Shown piece after piece: positions 7,482-15,317 of a stretch of DNA of 16,749 bases. The position numbers and the translations under genes are program-made. The notes beneath the pieces were generated by a model, which ran no database searches, had not been told where the DNA came from, and worked only from the letters and a program-made list of their open reading frames with translations. This DNA comes from Acidimicrobiales bacterium (GTDB taxonomy: Bacteria; Actinomycetota; Acidimicrobiia; Acidimicrobiales; RAAP-2), in contig JADGOD010000202.1 in NCBI GenBank assembly GCA_017883125.1, positions 1 through 16,749 of the forward strand, read 5' to 3'. The first letter of the stretch is position 1. The number at the start of each line of letters is the position of its first letter.

Positions 7482-8641
7482 TGGCCCATGCCAACGCCCT
7501 GCGAGCGCTGCAGGTCCTTGCCCTCGGTCTGGAGCGACGGCGCCACCATGACCTCGGCCTTCTGGAACTCCTTGGCCGTCTGGAAGCCGCACGTGGCCAT
7601 GGACGTACGGAGCGCCCCGAAGAGGTTCATCCGGCCGTCGTTCTGGTGGGCGGGCCCGAGCAGGATCTCCTCGAGCGTCCCGCGCACCTGGGTCTTGACC
7701 CGGGTCCCTCGAGGAAGCGTCGGATGGAAGGTCGCCATGCCCCAGTGGAAGCCAGGGGCGGGGGCTTCGGTGGCCGAGGAGAGCGGAGATCCGAGCATGA
7801 CGGCGTCCGCACCACAGGCGATGGCCTTCGAGATGTCGCCGCCCTTGGACATGCCGCCGTCAGCGATGACGTGGACGTAGACGCCGGTCTCGTCGAGGTG
7901 GCGCATCCGTGCGCCGGCGACATCGGCGATGGCGGTCGCCTGAGGGACGCCGAGCCCGAGGACGCCTCGGGTGGTGCACGCGTTGCCTGGGCCGACGCCC
8001 ACGAGCACGCCGACCGCACCGGTGCGCATCAGGTGGAGACCTGCCTGATACGACGCACAGCCACCAACGATGGTCGGGATGTCGAACTCCCTGATGAAAC
8101 GCTTCAGGTTGAGCGGCTCCACGGTCTTCGAAACGTGCTCGGCGGAGACGACGGTCCCCTGGATCACCAGGATGTCGAGCTCTGCCTCGGCGATGGCCTT
8201 CGCCATGAAGTTGGTGCGCTGCGGGGTCACCGACGCCGACGCAGTGATGCCAGCTTCCTTGAGCTCACGGATGCGCTGGGTGACCAGCTCAAGCTTGATC
8301 GGCTCCTGGTACATCTGCTGCATGCGGCCGGTGGCCTTGTCGTCGTCGAGGCCCCGGATCTCGTCGAAGAGCGGCATCGGGTCCTCGTAGCGGGTCCAGA
8401 GCCCTTCGAGGTTCAGCACGCCGAGGCCGCCGAGGCGTCCGATCTCGATCGCCGTCCTCGGGCTGATCACCCCGTCCATGGCAGAGCCCATCATGGGGAG
8501 CTCGAAGTGGAACGCGTCGATGTCCCACGAGATCTCAACGTCCTCGGGGTCACGGGTACGCCGTGACGGGACGATCGCGATGTCGTCGAACCCGTAGGCC
8601 TGACGCCCTGACTTGTAAATACCGATCTCGACCTCTGCCAT
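7478..8641 (-). CDS. guaB3: GuaB3 family IMP dehydrogenase-related protein
   Basis: A 387-aa TIM-barrel protein of the IMPDH/GMP reductase superfamily, close in length and pattern to actinobacterial GuaB3: SIVPSRRTR-like IAIVPSRRTR at 22-30, GRLGGLGVLNLEGL at 68-81, DILVIQGTVVSAEHV at 156-170 and KAIACGADAVMLGSPL at 272-287. The regulatory CBS domains of ordinary IMPDH are absent, as is typical of this clade. The catalytic-loop region reads GPGNACTTRG, with Cys222 (codon 7976-7978) where IMPDH has its nucleophile; M. tuberculosis GuaB3 as I recall it lacks that Cys. It may therefore catalyse the NAD-dependent oxidation of IMP to XMP, which is inference. ATG at 8641 is chosen because GGAGG lies 9 nt upstream and MAEVEIG matches the usual beginning; an in-frame ATG at 8677 has no such support. 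It precedes guaA with a 4-nt TTGA overlap. No canonical guaB lies beside it. Confidence 0.92.
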   Translation of the reverse strand: MAEVEIGIYKSGRQAYGFDDIAIVPSRRTRDPEDVEISWDIDAFHFELPMMGSAMDGVISPRTAIEIGRLGGLGVLNLEGLWTRYEDPMPLFDEIRGLDDDKATGRMQQMYQEPIKLELVTQRIRELKEAGITASASVTPQRTNFMAKAIAEAELDILVIQGTVVSAEHVSKTVEPLNLKRFIREFDIPTIVGGCASYQAGLHLMRTGAVGVLVGVGPGNACTTRGVLGLGVPQATAIADVAGARMRHLDETGVYVHVIADGGMSKGGDISKAIACGADAVMLGSPLSSATEAPAPGFHWGMATFHPTLPRGTRVKTQVRGTLEEILLGPAHQNDGRMNLFGALRTSMATCGFQTAKEFQKAEVMVAPSLQTEGKDLQRSQGVGMGH

Positions 8642-8650
8642 TTCGGCTTT

Positions 8651-8655
8651 CCTCC
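8651..8655 (-). promoter_or_regulatory. Shine-Dalgarno of guaB3
   Basis: GGAGG on the minus strand lies 9 nt before the ATG at 8641. It sits between the two in-frame ATG codons (8677 and 8641) and therefore supports the downstream one. Confidence 0.75.
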
Positions 8656-8824
8656 GCGCCTCGCTGGGAATTCGCAAGTCGCCGGGCCGACCCTCCGGCG
8701 ATACCTCATGCTAGTCGCCCAGAGGCCCCCAGAATACCGGCGCCGGAGACCTCTCCGGGGCGGCGGCGCACCCTGCGCGACCCGTCAAATGTAGCTGCGG
8801 AGGGCTCGGTGCACCATCGACTCT

Positions 8825-8846
8825 GCCACGGGCTCGAGCCCGTGGC
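8825..8846 (-). terminator. Perfect 22-bp palindrome downstream of the Nudix gene
   Basis: GCCACGGGCTCGAGCCCGTGGC is identical to its own reverse complement and can fold as a 9-bp G+C-rich stem with a 4-nt loop. It begins 19 nt after the Nudix stop codon, the expected place for a terminator. No T-tract follows, so termination without Rho is uncertain. A palindromic protein-binding site upstream of guaB3 is the alternative. A weaker 6-bp stem is at 8743-8758. I found no convincing promoter in the remaining sequence of this 224-bp gap. Confidence 0.5.
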
Positions 8847-8865
8847 GCCCCTCGATCTCGACCCG

Positions 8866-9603
8866 CTATCTGAGGATGGTCGTCAAGAGGTCGACGAGCA
8901 GCCGGCCGGTCGCTCCCCAGACCATCTCGCCCGAGATCTCGAAGAACCAGAGCGGGAAGCTCTCCATCGCCGGGTCCAGCCCACGGAGCTCCGGGCGATG
9001 CCACCGCTCCTCGTGGAAGACATCGTCGGCCAGGAGATCGGCCAGCGCCACGTCGAAGACCCGCTCGACCTCGCTCGGTGCGGCCTCGAGCGTCGGGCGG
9101 GAGTCGAGCACCACGATCACCGGCTGGATGAGCGCCGACGCCGCCAACGTCATGACCGGTGGAAGATGGCCGACGACCGCAGCGGAGCTCGGGTCGAGGG
9201 CGACCTCTTCTGACGCCTCCCTCAGCGCTGCCTGGACCCAGTCTTCTCCCTCATCGATCCGACCCCCCGGGAAGCTGACCTCACCCTTGTGGGTCCGCAG
9301 GTGCGTGGCCCGGCGGGTGAGGACCACGCGGGCCTCTCCCTCTTCCTCGAACAGAGCGACCAGGACCGCGGAGTGCCGGATCTCTACGGTCGACGGCAAC
9401 CCGTCACGGACGACGGTGTCGACGCCGCCCGGCTCCGGTGGGTGAGGAGGAGGGCCGAGGAGCCCCGCTGCCTCGAGGCTCGTCAGGACTCTTCTCAGAT
9501 CGATGGACCGCCGAGCGGCGTCGGCCAGCGAAGCCCATGGGGCAGGGCTTCCCATCTCCCATCTGTCCGGTCTCGGGATGATCTGAGGGTACGACGATGA
9601 CAT
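8866..9603 (-). CDS. Nudix hydrolase, CoA pyrophosphatase (NudL)-like
   Basis: Probable hydrolase of the pyrophosphate bond of coenzyme A or its derivatives. Numbered from the ATG at 9603 (245 aa): VVLTRRATHLRTHKGEVSFPGG at 93-114 is the extended UPF0035/NudL signature that typifies CoA-specific Nudix enzymes, running straight into the Nudix box G114-x5-E120-x7-R128-E129-x2-E132-E133. The box glycine that normally follows is Ala135, as is common in this group. RHSAVLVALF at 76-85 starts the Nudix fold, and SFPLWFFEISGEMVWGATGRLL near the C-terminus fits the subgroup. ATG at 9603 is preceded by TGGAGG, though only 3 nt away. A GTG at 9645 would lie inside the groEL terminator hairpin and is less likely; ATG at 9555 is possible. 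It lies behind groEL, possibly read by readthrough. Family assignment is firm, CoA specificity is inferred from the motif. Confidence 0.85.
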   Translation of the reverse strand: MSSSYPQIIPRPDRWEMGSPAPWASLADAARRSIDLRRVLTSLEAAGLLGPPPHPPEPGGVDTVVRDGLPSTVEIRHSAVLVALFEEEGEARVVLTRRATHLRTHKGEVSFPGGRIDEGEDWVQAALREASEEVALDPSSAAVVGHLPPVMTLAASALIQPVIVVLDSRPTLEAAPSEVERVFDVALADLLADDVFHEERWHRPELRGLDPAMESFPLWFFEISGEMVWGATGRLLVDLLTTILR

Positions 9604-9640
9604 CTGCCTCCAGAGACTAGGACCACCGAGGGTCGGACGC

Positions 9641-9690
9641 GACACCGGCTGGGTGCTCTCTCAACAGTGAGAGAGCACCCAGCCAGTGTC
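9641..9690 (-). terminator. Large hairpin after groEL
   Basis: Arms 9647-9663 and 9668-9684 are perfect 17-nt reverse complements around the loop ACAG. After one C/A mismatch, five more pairs (9641-9645 with 9686-9690) extend the stem, giving 22 pairs in 23 positions. It starts 26 nt after the groEL stop codon. There is no U-tract on the minus strand, so it is a terminator without a U-tail, or an mRNA 3'-end stabiliser separating abundant groESL mRNA from the Nudix gene. Confidence 0.75.
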
Positions 9691-9716
9691 AGAGGGTTTC
9701 CGCAGGAGCGGAAGGG

Positions 9717-11369
<1,653 letters not shown>

Positions 11370-11380
11370 TGAATCTCCCT

Positions 11381-11401
11381 ACGTGTGAGAGGTCCACACG
11401 T
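11381..11401 (-). other. Hairpin immediately before the groEL ribosome-binding site
   Basis: ACGTGTG and CACACGT are perfect 7-nt complements around a 7-nt loop. On the mRNA the stem ends directly against the AGGGAG ribosome site of groEL. It could influence groEL initiation or serve as a processing mark; function is not known. Confidence 0.5.
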
Positions 11402-11433
11402 TCAGCCCCCCGAGTGTCATCGGGGGGCTGAAC
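11400..11433 (-). other. Strong groES-groEL intercistronic hairpin (attenuator or processing site)
   Basis: Arms 11400-11413 and 11420-11433 are perfect 14-nt complements (GTTCAGCCCCCCGA with TCGGGGGGCTGAAC) around a 6-nt loop, including six consecutive G-C pairs. It lies 22 nt after the groES stop. No U-tract follows, so partial termination, RNase processing or protection of the groES 3' end are all possible. It shares its outer two bases with the following hairpin. Confidence 0.65.
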
Positions 11434-11455
11434 ATTGGAACCTTGGAATTAGTGA

Positions 11456-11749
11456 CTACTTGTCGATCTTGGCCAGAACGTCACGGCCGGTGAGGATCAG
11501 GAGATCCTCGCCGTCAACGTTGATTTCCGTCCCGCCGTACTTCGAGTAGACGACAGTGTCGCCCACCTTGACGTCGAGAGGGATCAACTCACCGCTGTTC
11601 TCGGCACGACGACCCGGTCCAACTGCCAAGACCTCGCCCTGCTGGGGCTTCTCCTTGGCGGTGTCGGGGATCACCAGACCTGACGCGGTGGTCTCCTCGG
11701 ACTCTCCAGGACGGACCACAATGCGGTCGTCAAGAGGATGCAATTTCAT
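11456..11749 (-). CDS. groES: 10 kDa co-chaperonin GroES
   Basis: Heptameric lid of the GroEL folding chamber. 97 aa, the usual length. KLHPLDDRIVVRPGE at 2-16 begins the beta-barrel. The mobile loop EETTASGLVIPDTAKEKPQQGEV at about 18-40 includes the GLVIP segment that contacts GroEL. VGDTVVYSKYGGTEI and DLLILTGRDVLA complete the family pattern. The ATG at 11749 has a 7-nt AAGGAGG ribosome site at 11757-11763, spaced by 7 nt. Its upstream region carries a CIRCE operator and a probable promoter, so expression should be repressed by HrcA and induced by heat. groEL follows on the same transcript. Identification is certain. Confidence 0.98.
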   Translation of the reverse strand: MKLHPLDDRIVVRPGESEETTASGLVIPDTAKEKPQQGEVLAVGPGRRAENSGELIPLDVKVGDTVVYSKYGGTEINVDGEDLLILTGRDVLAKIDK

Positions 11750-11771
11750 CAGGAAGCCTCCTTGGCGCTGG

Positions 11772-11798
11772 TTAGCACTCGAACCTTGCGAGTGCCAA
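11772..11798 (-). promoter_or_regulatory. CIRCE operator (HrcA site) upstream of groES
   Basis: On the minus strand: TTGGCACTC, nine bases, GAGTGCTAA. The CIRCE consensus is TTAGCACTC-N9-GAGTGCTAA, so 17 of 18 positions match with exact spacing. The TTGGCACTC form is familiar from actinobacteria. It ends 22 nt before the groES ATG and abuts the putative -10 box, the right place to block initiation. Confidence 0.93.
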
Positions 11799-11827
11799 TA
11801 CTAGCAGACTCATCACGAGAGTGCCAA
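11798..11827 (-). promoter_or_regulatory. Putative groESL promoter
   Basis: On the minus strand, -35 TTGGCA (11822-11827), an 18-nt spacer, then -10 TAGTAT (11798-11803). Transcription would start inside the CIRCE element. The -35 lies inside a second copy of the CIRCE arm TTGGCACTC at 11819-11827. The match to sigma70-type consensus is moderate; position relative to CIRCE is the main support. Confidence 0.6.
11801..11827 (-). promoter_or_regulatory. Degenerate second CIRCE-like element
   Basis: Minus strand TTGGCACTC (11819-11827), nine bases, then GTCTGCTAG (11801-11809). The first arm is identical to that of the main CIRCE, the spacing is exactly 9, and the second arm matches GAGTGCTAA at 6 of 9 positions. 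It lies two bases from the main operator. The alternative is that only the -35 region resembles the arm by chance or shared promoter ancestry. Confidence 0.4.
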
Positions 11828-11878
11828 CCCTCTCGCCAACGGCTTCGTTCCCACCGGGCCTCGCCGGAGCGAACCGCC

Positions 11879-12412
11879 CTAGCGCAGGACGATGGTCCGA
11901 CCGATCTTGTCGTGCAGAGTCTGGTTCTGCGGGTCCCATGCAGGCCACAAGAGGTCCGCGGCCTGTCCGAGCGCCCCGAGGACGCCGATCAGGCTGGCCG
12001 CAGCGATGAGCTCGGCCGAGAATGCTCGAGCCATGGCCTGGGGAAGGACGACCGGCCCACGGCCTTCGGCCTCCACGCAGCGCACGCGGACCAGGCGCAT
12101 CCCGACGGTCTGGCCGTTCCAGTAGGCGATAAGGAACCCAGCGTAGAACGCCCGGAGGACGAGGCCGACCGAGTAGTCGGCGAAGTAGCCGAGGTGGAAG
12201 ATCCGAGCGATGACGCTCAGCAGCCCGCCGACTACCACGGCGTCGGCGAGGAACCCGAGGACTCGCCAGCCGTAGCCAGCCAGGTCCTGCTGGCGGACGG
12301 TGTCGTCGGCCTCGTCTCCCCACGAGGGAGGCAGGTACCCCGTCTGGGGCTCGGGAGGGCTCCCCGGAGTGGTCTCGTCGTCGCCCGATCCGGGCGTCTC
12401 GTTCTCGGTCAC
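11879..12412 (-). CDS. RDD family membrane protein
   Basis: A 177-aa protein (from the GTG at 12412) with an acidic, Pro-rich, probably disordered cytoplasmic N-terminus (1-45), then an RDD domain: Arg50 and Asp57 in GWRVLGFLADAVV, hydrophobic segments at about 51-71, 82-98 and 130-152, the loop NGQTVGMRLVRVR at 99-111 and the closing QTLHDKIGRTIVL at 164-176 with Asp168. RDD proteins are small integral membrane proteins, some linked to ion transport, most of unknown function. It lies behind pdxH and ahead of the groES promoter. The frame is open to a GTG at 12460, directly after the pdxH stop, which would add 16 residues; neither start has a clear ribosome site. I prefer 12412 because MTENETPGSG begins a more typical N-terminus, but this is a weak choice. 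Confidence 0.82.
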   Translation of the reverse strand: MTENETPGSGDDETTPGSPPEPQTGYLPPSWGDEADDTVRQQDLAGYGWRVLGFLADAVVVGGLLSVIARIFHLGYFADYSVGLVLRAFYAGFLIAYWNGQTVGMRLVRVRCVEAEGRGPVVLPQAMARAFSAELIAAASLIGVLGALGQAADLLWPAWDPQNQTLHDKIGRTIVLR

Positions 12413-12460
12413 CCGCTCAAGCCTAGGACAGCCCCGACGAGGTCCGTCCTCGGTGGCCAC

Positions 12461-13087
12461 TCAGGGCTGGTGGCGCTGGACCTGCCATCCACCACCCACG
12501 AGAGGGGTGTAGATGCCCCGGTCATGGAGGCGATCCTCGCGGTGCTGCCAGAACTCGAAGCTGGTGGGGACCAGGCGGTAGCCGCCCCAGTGGTCCGGAC
12601 GCGGGACGTCATGGCCTCCGAACCGGGCGGTCGCCTCGGTCACGGCGTCCTCGAGGAGGGCCCGGTCGGCGATGACCTGGCTCTGGAAAGAGGCGTGAGC
12701 CCCGATCTGGTGCCCTCGAGGACGGGCGGCGAAATACTCATCGGACTCTTGCGCCGAGACCTTCTCGACCCGGCCTTCGATCCTCACCTGACGGCCCAGG
12801 GGCTCGACGTACCAGAGCAGCGCTGCCTTGGGGTTCTCGGCGAGGTCTTGGCCCTTTCGGCTCGAGTAGTTGGTGTAGATCGAGAATCCCCGCTCGTCCC
12901 GGCCGCGGAGCAGGACCATCCGGGCGCGGGGCTGGCCGGAGCCATCGGCGGTGGCCAAGCAGATCGCCTCGGGCTCTCGCATGACGGCGACGGCCTCCTC
13001 CCACCACCGCTCGAACTGGACGAAGGGGTCCGCATCGAGCGCCAAGACGTCGAGCGGGATCCACACGGGCTTGTCGGTGTTCTTCAT
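12461..13087 (-). CDS. pdxH: Pyridoxine/pyridoxamine 5'-phosphate oxidase
   Basis: FMN enzyme that oxidises PNP or PMP to pyridoxal 5'-phosphate, the last step of vitamin B6 salvage; cytoplasmic homodimer. 208 aa, normal. WWEEAVAV at 28-35 and EAICLATADGSGQPRARMVLL at 40-60 form the start of the split barrel; FMN contacts are expected at RARMVLLRG 54-62 and TNYSSRKGQDL 72-82; RPRGHQIGAHASFQSQVI at 122-139; PLP-phosphate binding REDRLHDR at 183-190. The last residues are QRHQP, where the family usually has RLAP or RLSP, a small divergence at the C-terminus. The ATG at 13087 directly follows the tsaD stop (TAGATG), with GGAGG at 13096-13100 inside tsaD, so the two are one transcript. No functional link to t6A synthesis is known to me. 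Confidence 0.93.
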   Translation of the reverse strand: MKNTDKPVWIPLDVLALDADPFVQFERWWEEAVAVMREPEAICLATADGSGQPRARMVLLRGRDERGFSIYTNYSSRKGQDLAENPKAALLWYVEPLGRQVRIEGRVEKVSAQESDEYFAARPRGHQIGAHASFQSQVIADRALLEDAVTEATARFGGHDVPRPDHWGGYRLVPTSFEFWQHREDRLHDRGIYTPLVGGGWQVQRHQP

Positions 13088-14104
13088 CTATGCCACCTCC
13101 ATTCGAAGAGCGAGCGACGGGTCGGCCGCCAAGGACAGCTCTGCACCACCCTCCGCACGGAGCCGGTACCAGCCGGCCGCCGCGATCATCGCCGCGTTGT
13201 CCGTGCACATGGCCATCGATGGCAGGGCGCACGGGATCCCAGACTCCTCGGCCGCTACGGTGGCGGCCGCACGCAGCGACGAGTTCGCCGCCACCCCGCC
13301 GCCGAGGACAAGGGCCTTGGCCCCGCTCATCGCTACCGCCCGCATCGACTTGGTCACGAGCACGTCGACGACCGCTGCCTGGAAGGAGGCCACCACATCG
13401 GCGATGTCGAGATCCGGGTTCTTGTCCACGGCCCGGACGACCGCCGTCTTGAGCCCCGAGAACGAGAAGTCCAGCCCGTCATCCTTCATCGCCCGGGGAA
13501 ATCGGAGAGCCTCGGGGTCCCCCTGGCGAGCCAGCCGGTCGATAGCCGGTCCGCCGGGATAGCCGAGGCCCAGGTAGCGGGCGACCTTGTCGTACGCCTC
13601 TCCGGCGGCATCGTCGATCGTCGAGCCGAGCAGCCGGTAGTGACCCGGCGCGTCGACTGCGATGAGCATCGTGTGACCCCCCGAGACCAGCAGGGTGACG
13701 TGCGGGAACGGCACGCCATCAGCCTCGAGCTGAGCCGCGAAGAGATGACCTTCGAGGTGGTTGACCCCGACGAAGGGGACTCCCCACGCCATCGCCATCG
13801 CCTTCGCTCCCGAGAGGCCCACGAGCAGGGAGCCGATCAGGCCCGGTCCGTTGGTCACGGCGACCGCCTCGATCCGAGGATCCGTCATCGAGCCGCCGGC
13901 TTCCGAGATCGCCTGGGCCACCACCGGTTCGAGCAGCTCGACGTGAGCTCTCCCGGCGATCTCGGGCACCACACCGCCGAAGTGGGCGTGGAGATCGATC
14001 TGACTGGAGACGACCGAGGAGATCACGTGGAGGCTCTCGTCGACGACGGCCGCTGCCGTCTCATCGCAGCTGGTCTCGATGGCCAGGATCCTGGGCGCGC
14101 TCAC
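13088..14104 (-). CDS. tsaD: tRNA N6-adenosine threonylcarbamoyltransferase TsaD
   Basis: Kae1/Qri7-family enzyme that transfers the threonylcarbamoyl group from TC-AMP to A37 of ANN-decoding tRNAs, acting with TsaB and TsaE. 338 aa, the usual length. ILAIETSCDETAAAVV at 6-21 is the phosphate loop, HAHFGGVVPEIAGRAH at 39-54, metal-binding HLEGH at 116-120, LLVSGGHT at 138-145, DDAAGEAYDKVAR, GYPGGP, FSFSGLKTAV, GGGVAANSSLR and PSMAMCTDNAAM complete the family set. GTG at 14104 overlaps the rimI stop by 4 nt (GTGA), and the protein begins naturally at MSAPRILAIETS. It is the fourth gene of the tsaE-tsaB-rimI-tsaD run, with pdxH directly behind. Identification is certain. Confidence 0.97.
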   Translation of the reverse strand: MSAPRILAIETSCDETAAAVVDESLHVISSVVSSQIDLHAHFGGVVPEIAGRAHVELLEPVVAQAISEAGGSMTDPRIEAVAVTNGPGLIGSLLVGLSGAKAMAMAWGVPFVGVNHLEGHLFAAQLEADGVPFPHVTLLVSGGHTMLIAVDAPGHYRLLGSTIDDAAGEAYDKVARYLGLGYPGGPAIDRLARQGDPEALRFPRAMKDDGLDFSFSGLKTAVVRAVDKNPDLDIADVVASFQAAVVDVLVTKSMRAVAMSGAKALVLGGGVAANSSLRAAATVAAEESGIPCALPSMAMCTDNAAMIAAAGWYRLRAEGGAELSLAADPSLALRMEVA

Positions 14105-14607
14105 GAGTTCGAGCCTAGGGACTCCGCAAGACCCGTTCTCCGAGCAACCTCGTGCTCCGAATCGAGATCACGGCACCACATCACGATGGCGTCCTCGCCC
14201 CCGGCGTAGTACCCGCGCCGCACGCCCACGGGAGCTAGCCCGAATCGCCGGTAGAGGGACTGCGCACCCTCGTTCGATGCCGCCACCTCGAGCGTGAGGT
14301 GCCTGCCACCGAGACGGAGCGCTGCGTCGATCCCATCGAGGAGCAAGCGCGTGGCGACACCTCGACCCCGTGCCTCGGGGTCGGTGGCCAAGGTGTTCAC
14401 ATGGACCTCGTCGTCGACGAACATCAGGCCGAGATAGCCCACCACACGCCGACCGACCGTGGCCTTGGTGTACCGCCGAGAGCTGAGCATCTCGATCTCG
14501 CCGCGCAGGAGCGCATCGGACCACGGGTCGGGGAACGACGCCTCCTCGATAGCGAGGACACGCCGGAGGTCCCGTCGGGTGACGCCCGAGATCGTGATGG
14601 CGCTCAC
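14101..14607 (-). CDS. rimI: GNAT N-acetyltransferase RimI-like
   Basis: Acetyl-CoA-dependent N-acetyltransferase; RimI acetylates the N-terminus of ribosomal protein S18, and actinobacterial homologues may have broader targets. 168 aa. EEASFPDPWS at 21-30 is the RimI opening motif, EVHVNTLATDPEARGRGVATRLL at 67-89 holds the acetyl-CoA pyrophosphate loop R80-x2-G83-x-A85, LEVAASNEGAQSLYRRFGL at 106-124 includes the expected catalytic Glu/Tyr positions, and RRGYYAGGEDAIVM at 130-143 is the RimI C-terminal pattern. About 20 residues after VMWCRDL form a divergent tail. GTG at 14607 overlaps the tsaB stop (GTGA), and its own stop overlaps the tsaD start the same way. The position between tsaB and tsaD is standard. 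Substrate remains inferred. Confidence 0.92.
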   Translation of the reverse strand: MSAITISGVTRRDLRRVLAIEEASFPDPWSDALLRGEIEMLSSRRYTKATVGRRVVGYLGLMFVDDEVHVNTLATDPEARGRGVATRLLLDGIDAALRLGGRHLTLEVAASNEGAQSLYRRFGLAPVGVRRGYYAGGEDAIVMWCRDLDSEHEVARRTGLAESLGSNS

Positions 14608-15317
14608 GGCGTCGTTCGGGATCGAGCGACCGAGAAGTTCGCCACCGCATCAGGGTCCCGCAGGTAGAGCGGCACCACCGAGGTCGGATCGGTGGCCACG
14701 ATCTCCCCGCCCCGCTCCACCAGCTGGGCCGCCACCGCCGGCGAGGGTATGGTCGCCGCCTCGATGACACGGCCCCCGGGGATCTGGGCGACATCGCTGC
14801 CGTAGCGGCGCGCACCGTCACCGACGATCGAGACCTCCGAGAACGCCCCAAGGTGCTCGATGCAGAACAAGGCGAGCGACCCCGGGTCGGCGACGACCGG
14901 GTCACAGAGCGGTCGGCGGTCGACGCCATCGACGGCGAACGCCTGGGCGAAGACCTCACCTCGACGTGCGTCGACGACGGCGAGGACCCCCGCGGAGCCT
15001 TCGGTCTCGGCCGCGAGGGCCAGCACGTGGAGGCTGGTCACCGGGACCAGCGCCACCCCTGAGGCACTCGCCAGGCTGCGAGCGGTGGCGACACCGACAC
15101 GGAGGCCCGTGAAGAGGCCGGGTCCGATGTCGACGACGATCGCGTCGAGGTCGTGGACCGCCAGGCCCGCCTCGTTGAGCATCTGGTCGGCCGCGCTGAG
15201 AAGCGTCTCGGTGTGCTCGCGGCTCGTCGTGGTCACACGCTCGCCGAGGACCTCTCCGTCGACCACCAGGGCCACCGCCCCGGCGGCCGTCGCCGTCTCG
15301 AGGCTCAGGATCTTCAC
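14604..15317 (-). CDS. tsaB: tRNA t6A biosynthesis protein TsaB
   Basis: Inactive Kae1-like paralogue that forms the TsaB-TsaD heterodimer needed for t6A37 synthesis. 237 aa, typical. MKILSLETATAAGAVALV at 1-18 is the ASKHA opening strand and loop; VVDIGPGLFTGLRVGVATARSLA at 61-83 is the hallmark GPG-x-FTG-x-R segment; VLAVVDARRGEVFAQAF follows at about 115-131; P-L-Y-L-R near the end is the common YLR motif. GTG at 15317 overlaps the tsaE stop by 4 nt, with GGAGGG at 15322-15327 four bases upstream, confirming the start. It sits in the tsaE-tsaB-rimI-tsaD operon. Confidence 0.95.
   Translation of the reverse strand: MKILSLETATAAGAVALVVDGEVLGERVTTTSREHTETLLSAADQMLNEAGLAVHDLDAIVVDIGPGLFTGLRVGVATARSLASASGVALVPVTSLHVLALAAETEGSAGVLAVVDARRGEVFAQAFAVDGVDRRPLCDPVVADPGSLALFCIEHLGAFSEVSIVGDGARRYGSDVAQIPGGRVIEAATIPSPAVAAQLVERGGEIVATDPTSVVPLYLRDPDAVANFSVARSRTTP

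Noticed and set aside
8783..8788. TTGACG on the minus strand upstream of guaB3 as a -35 box
   Set aside because: No -10-like hexamer follows at 16-18 nt; the downstream sequence there is G+C only.
11738..14209. 823-codon open frame on the + strand, antisense to groES start, RDD, pdxH and tsaD
   Set aside because: It is opposite well-identified genes across its whole length, is Arg/Asp/Gly/Pro-rich with no recognisable domain, and such mirror frames are common in high-G+C DNA.
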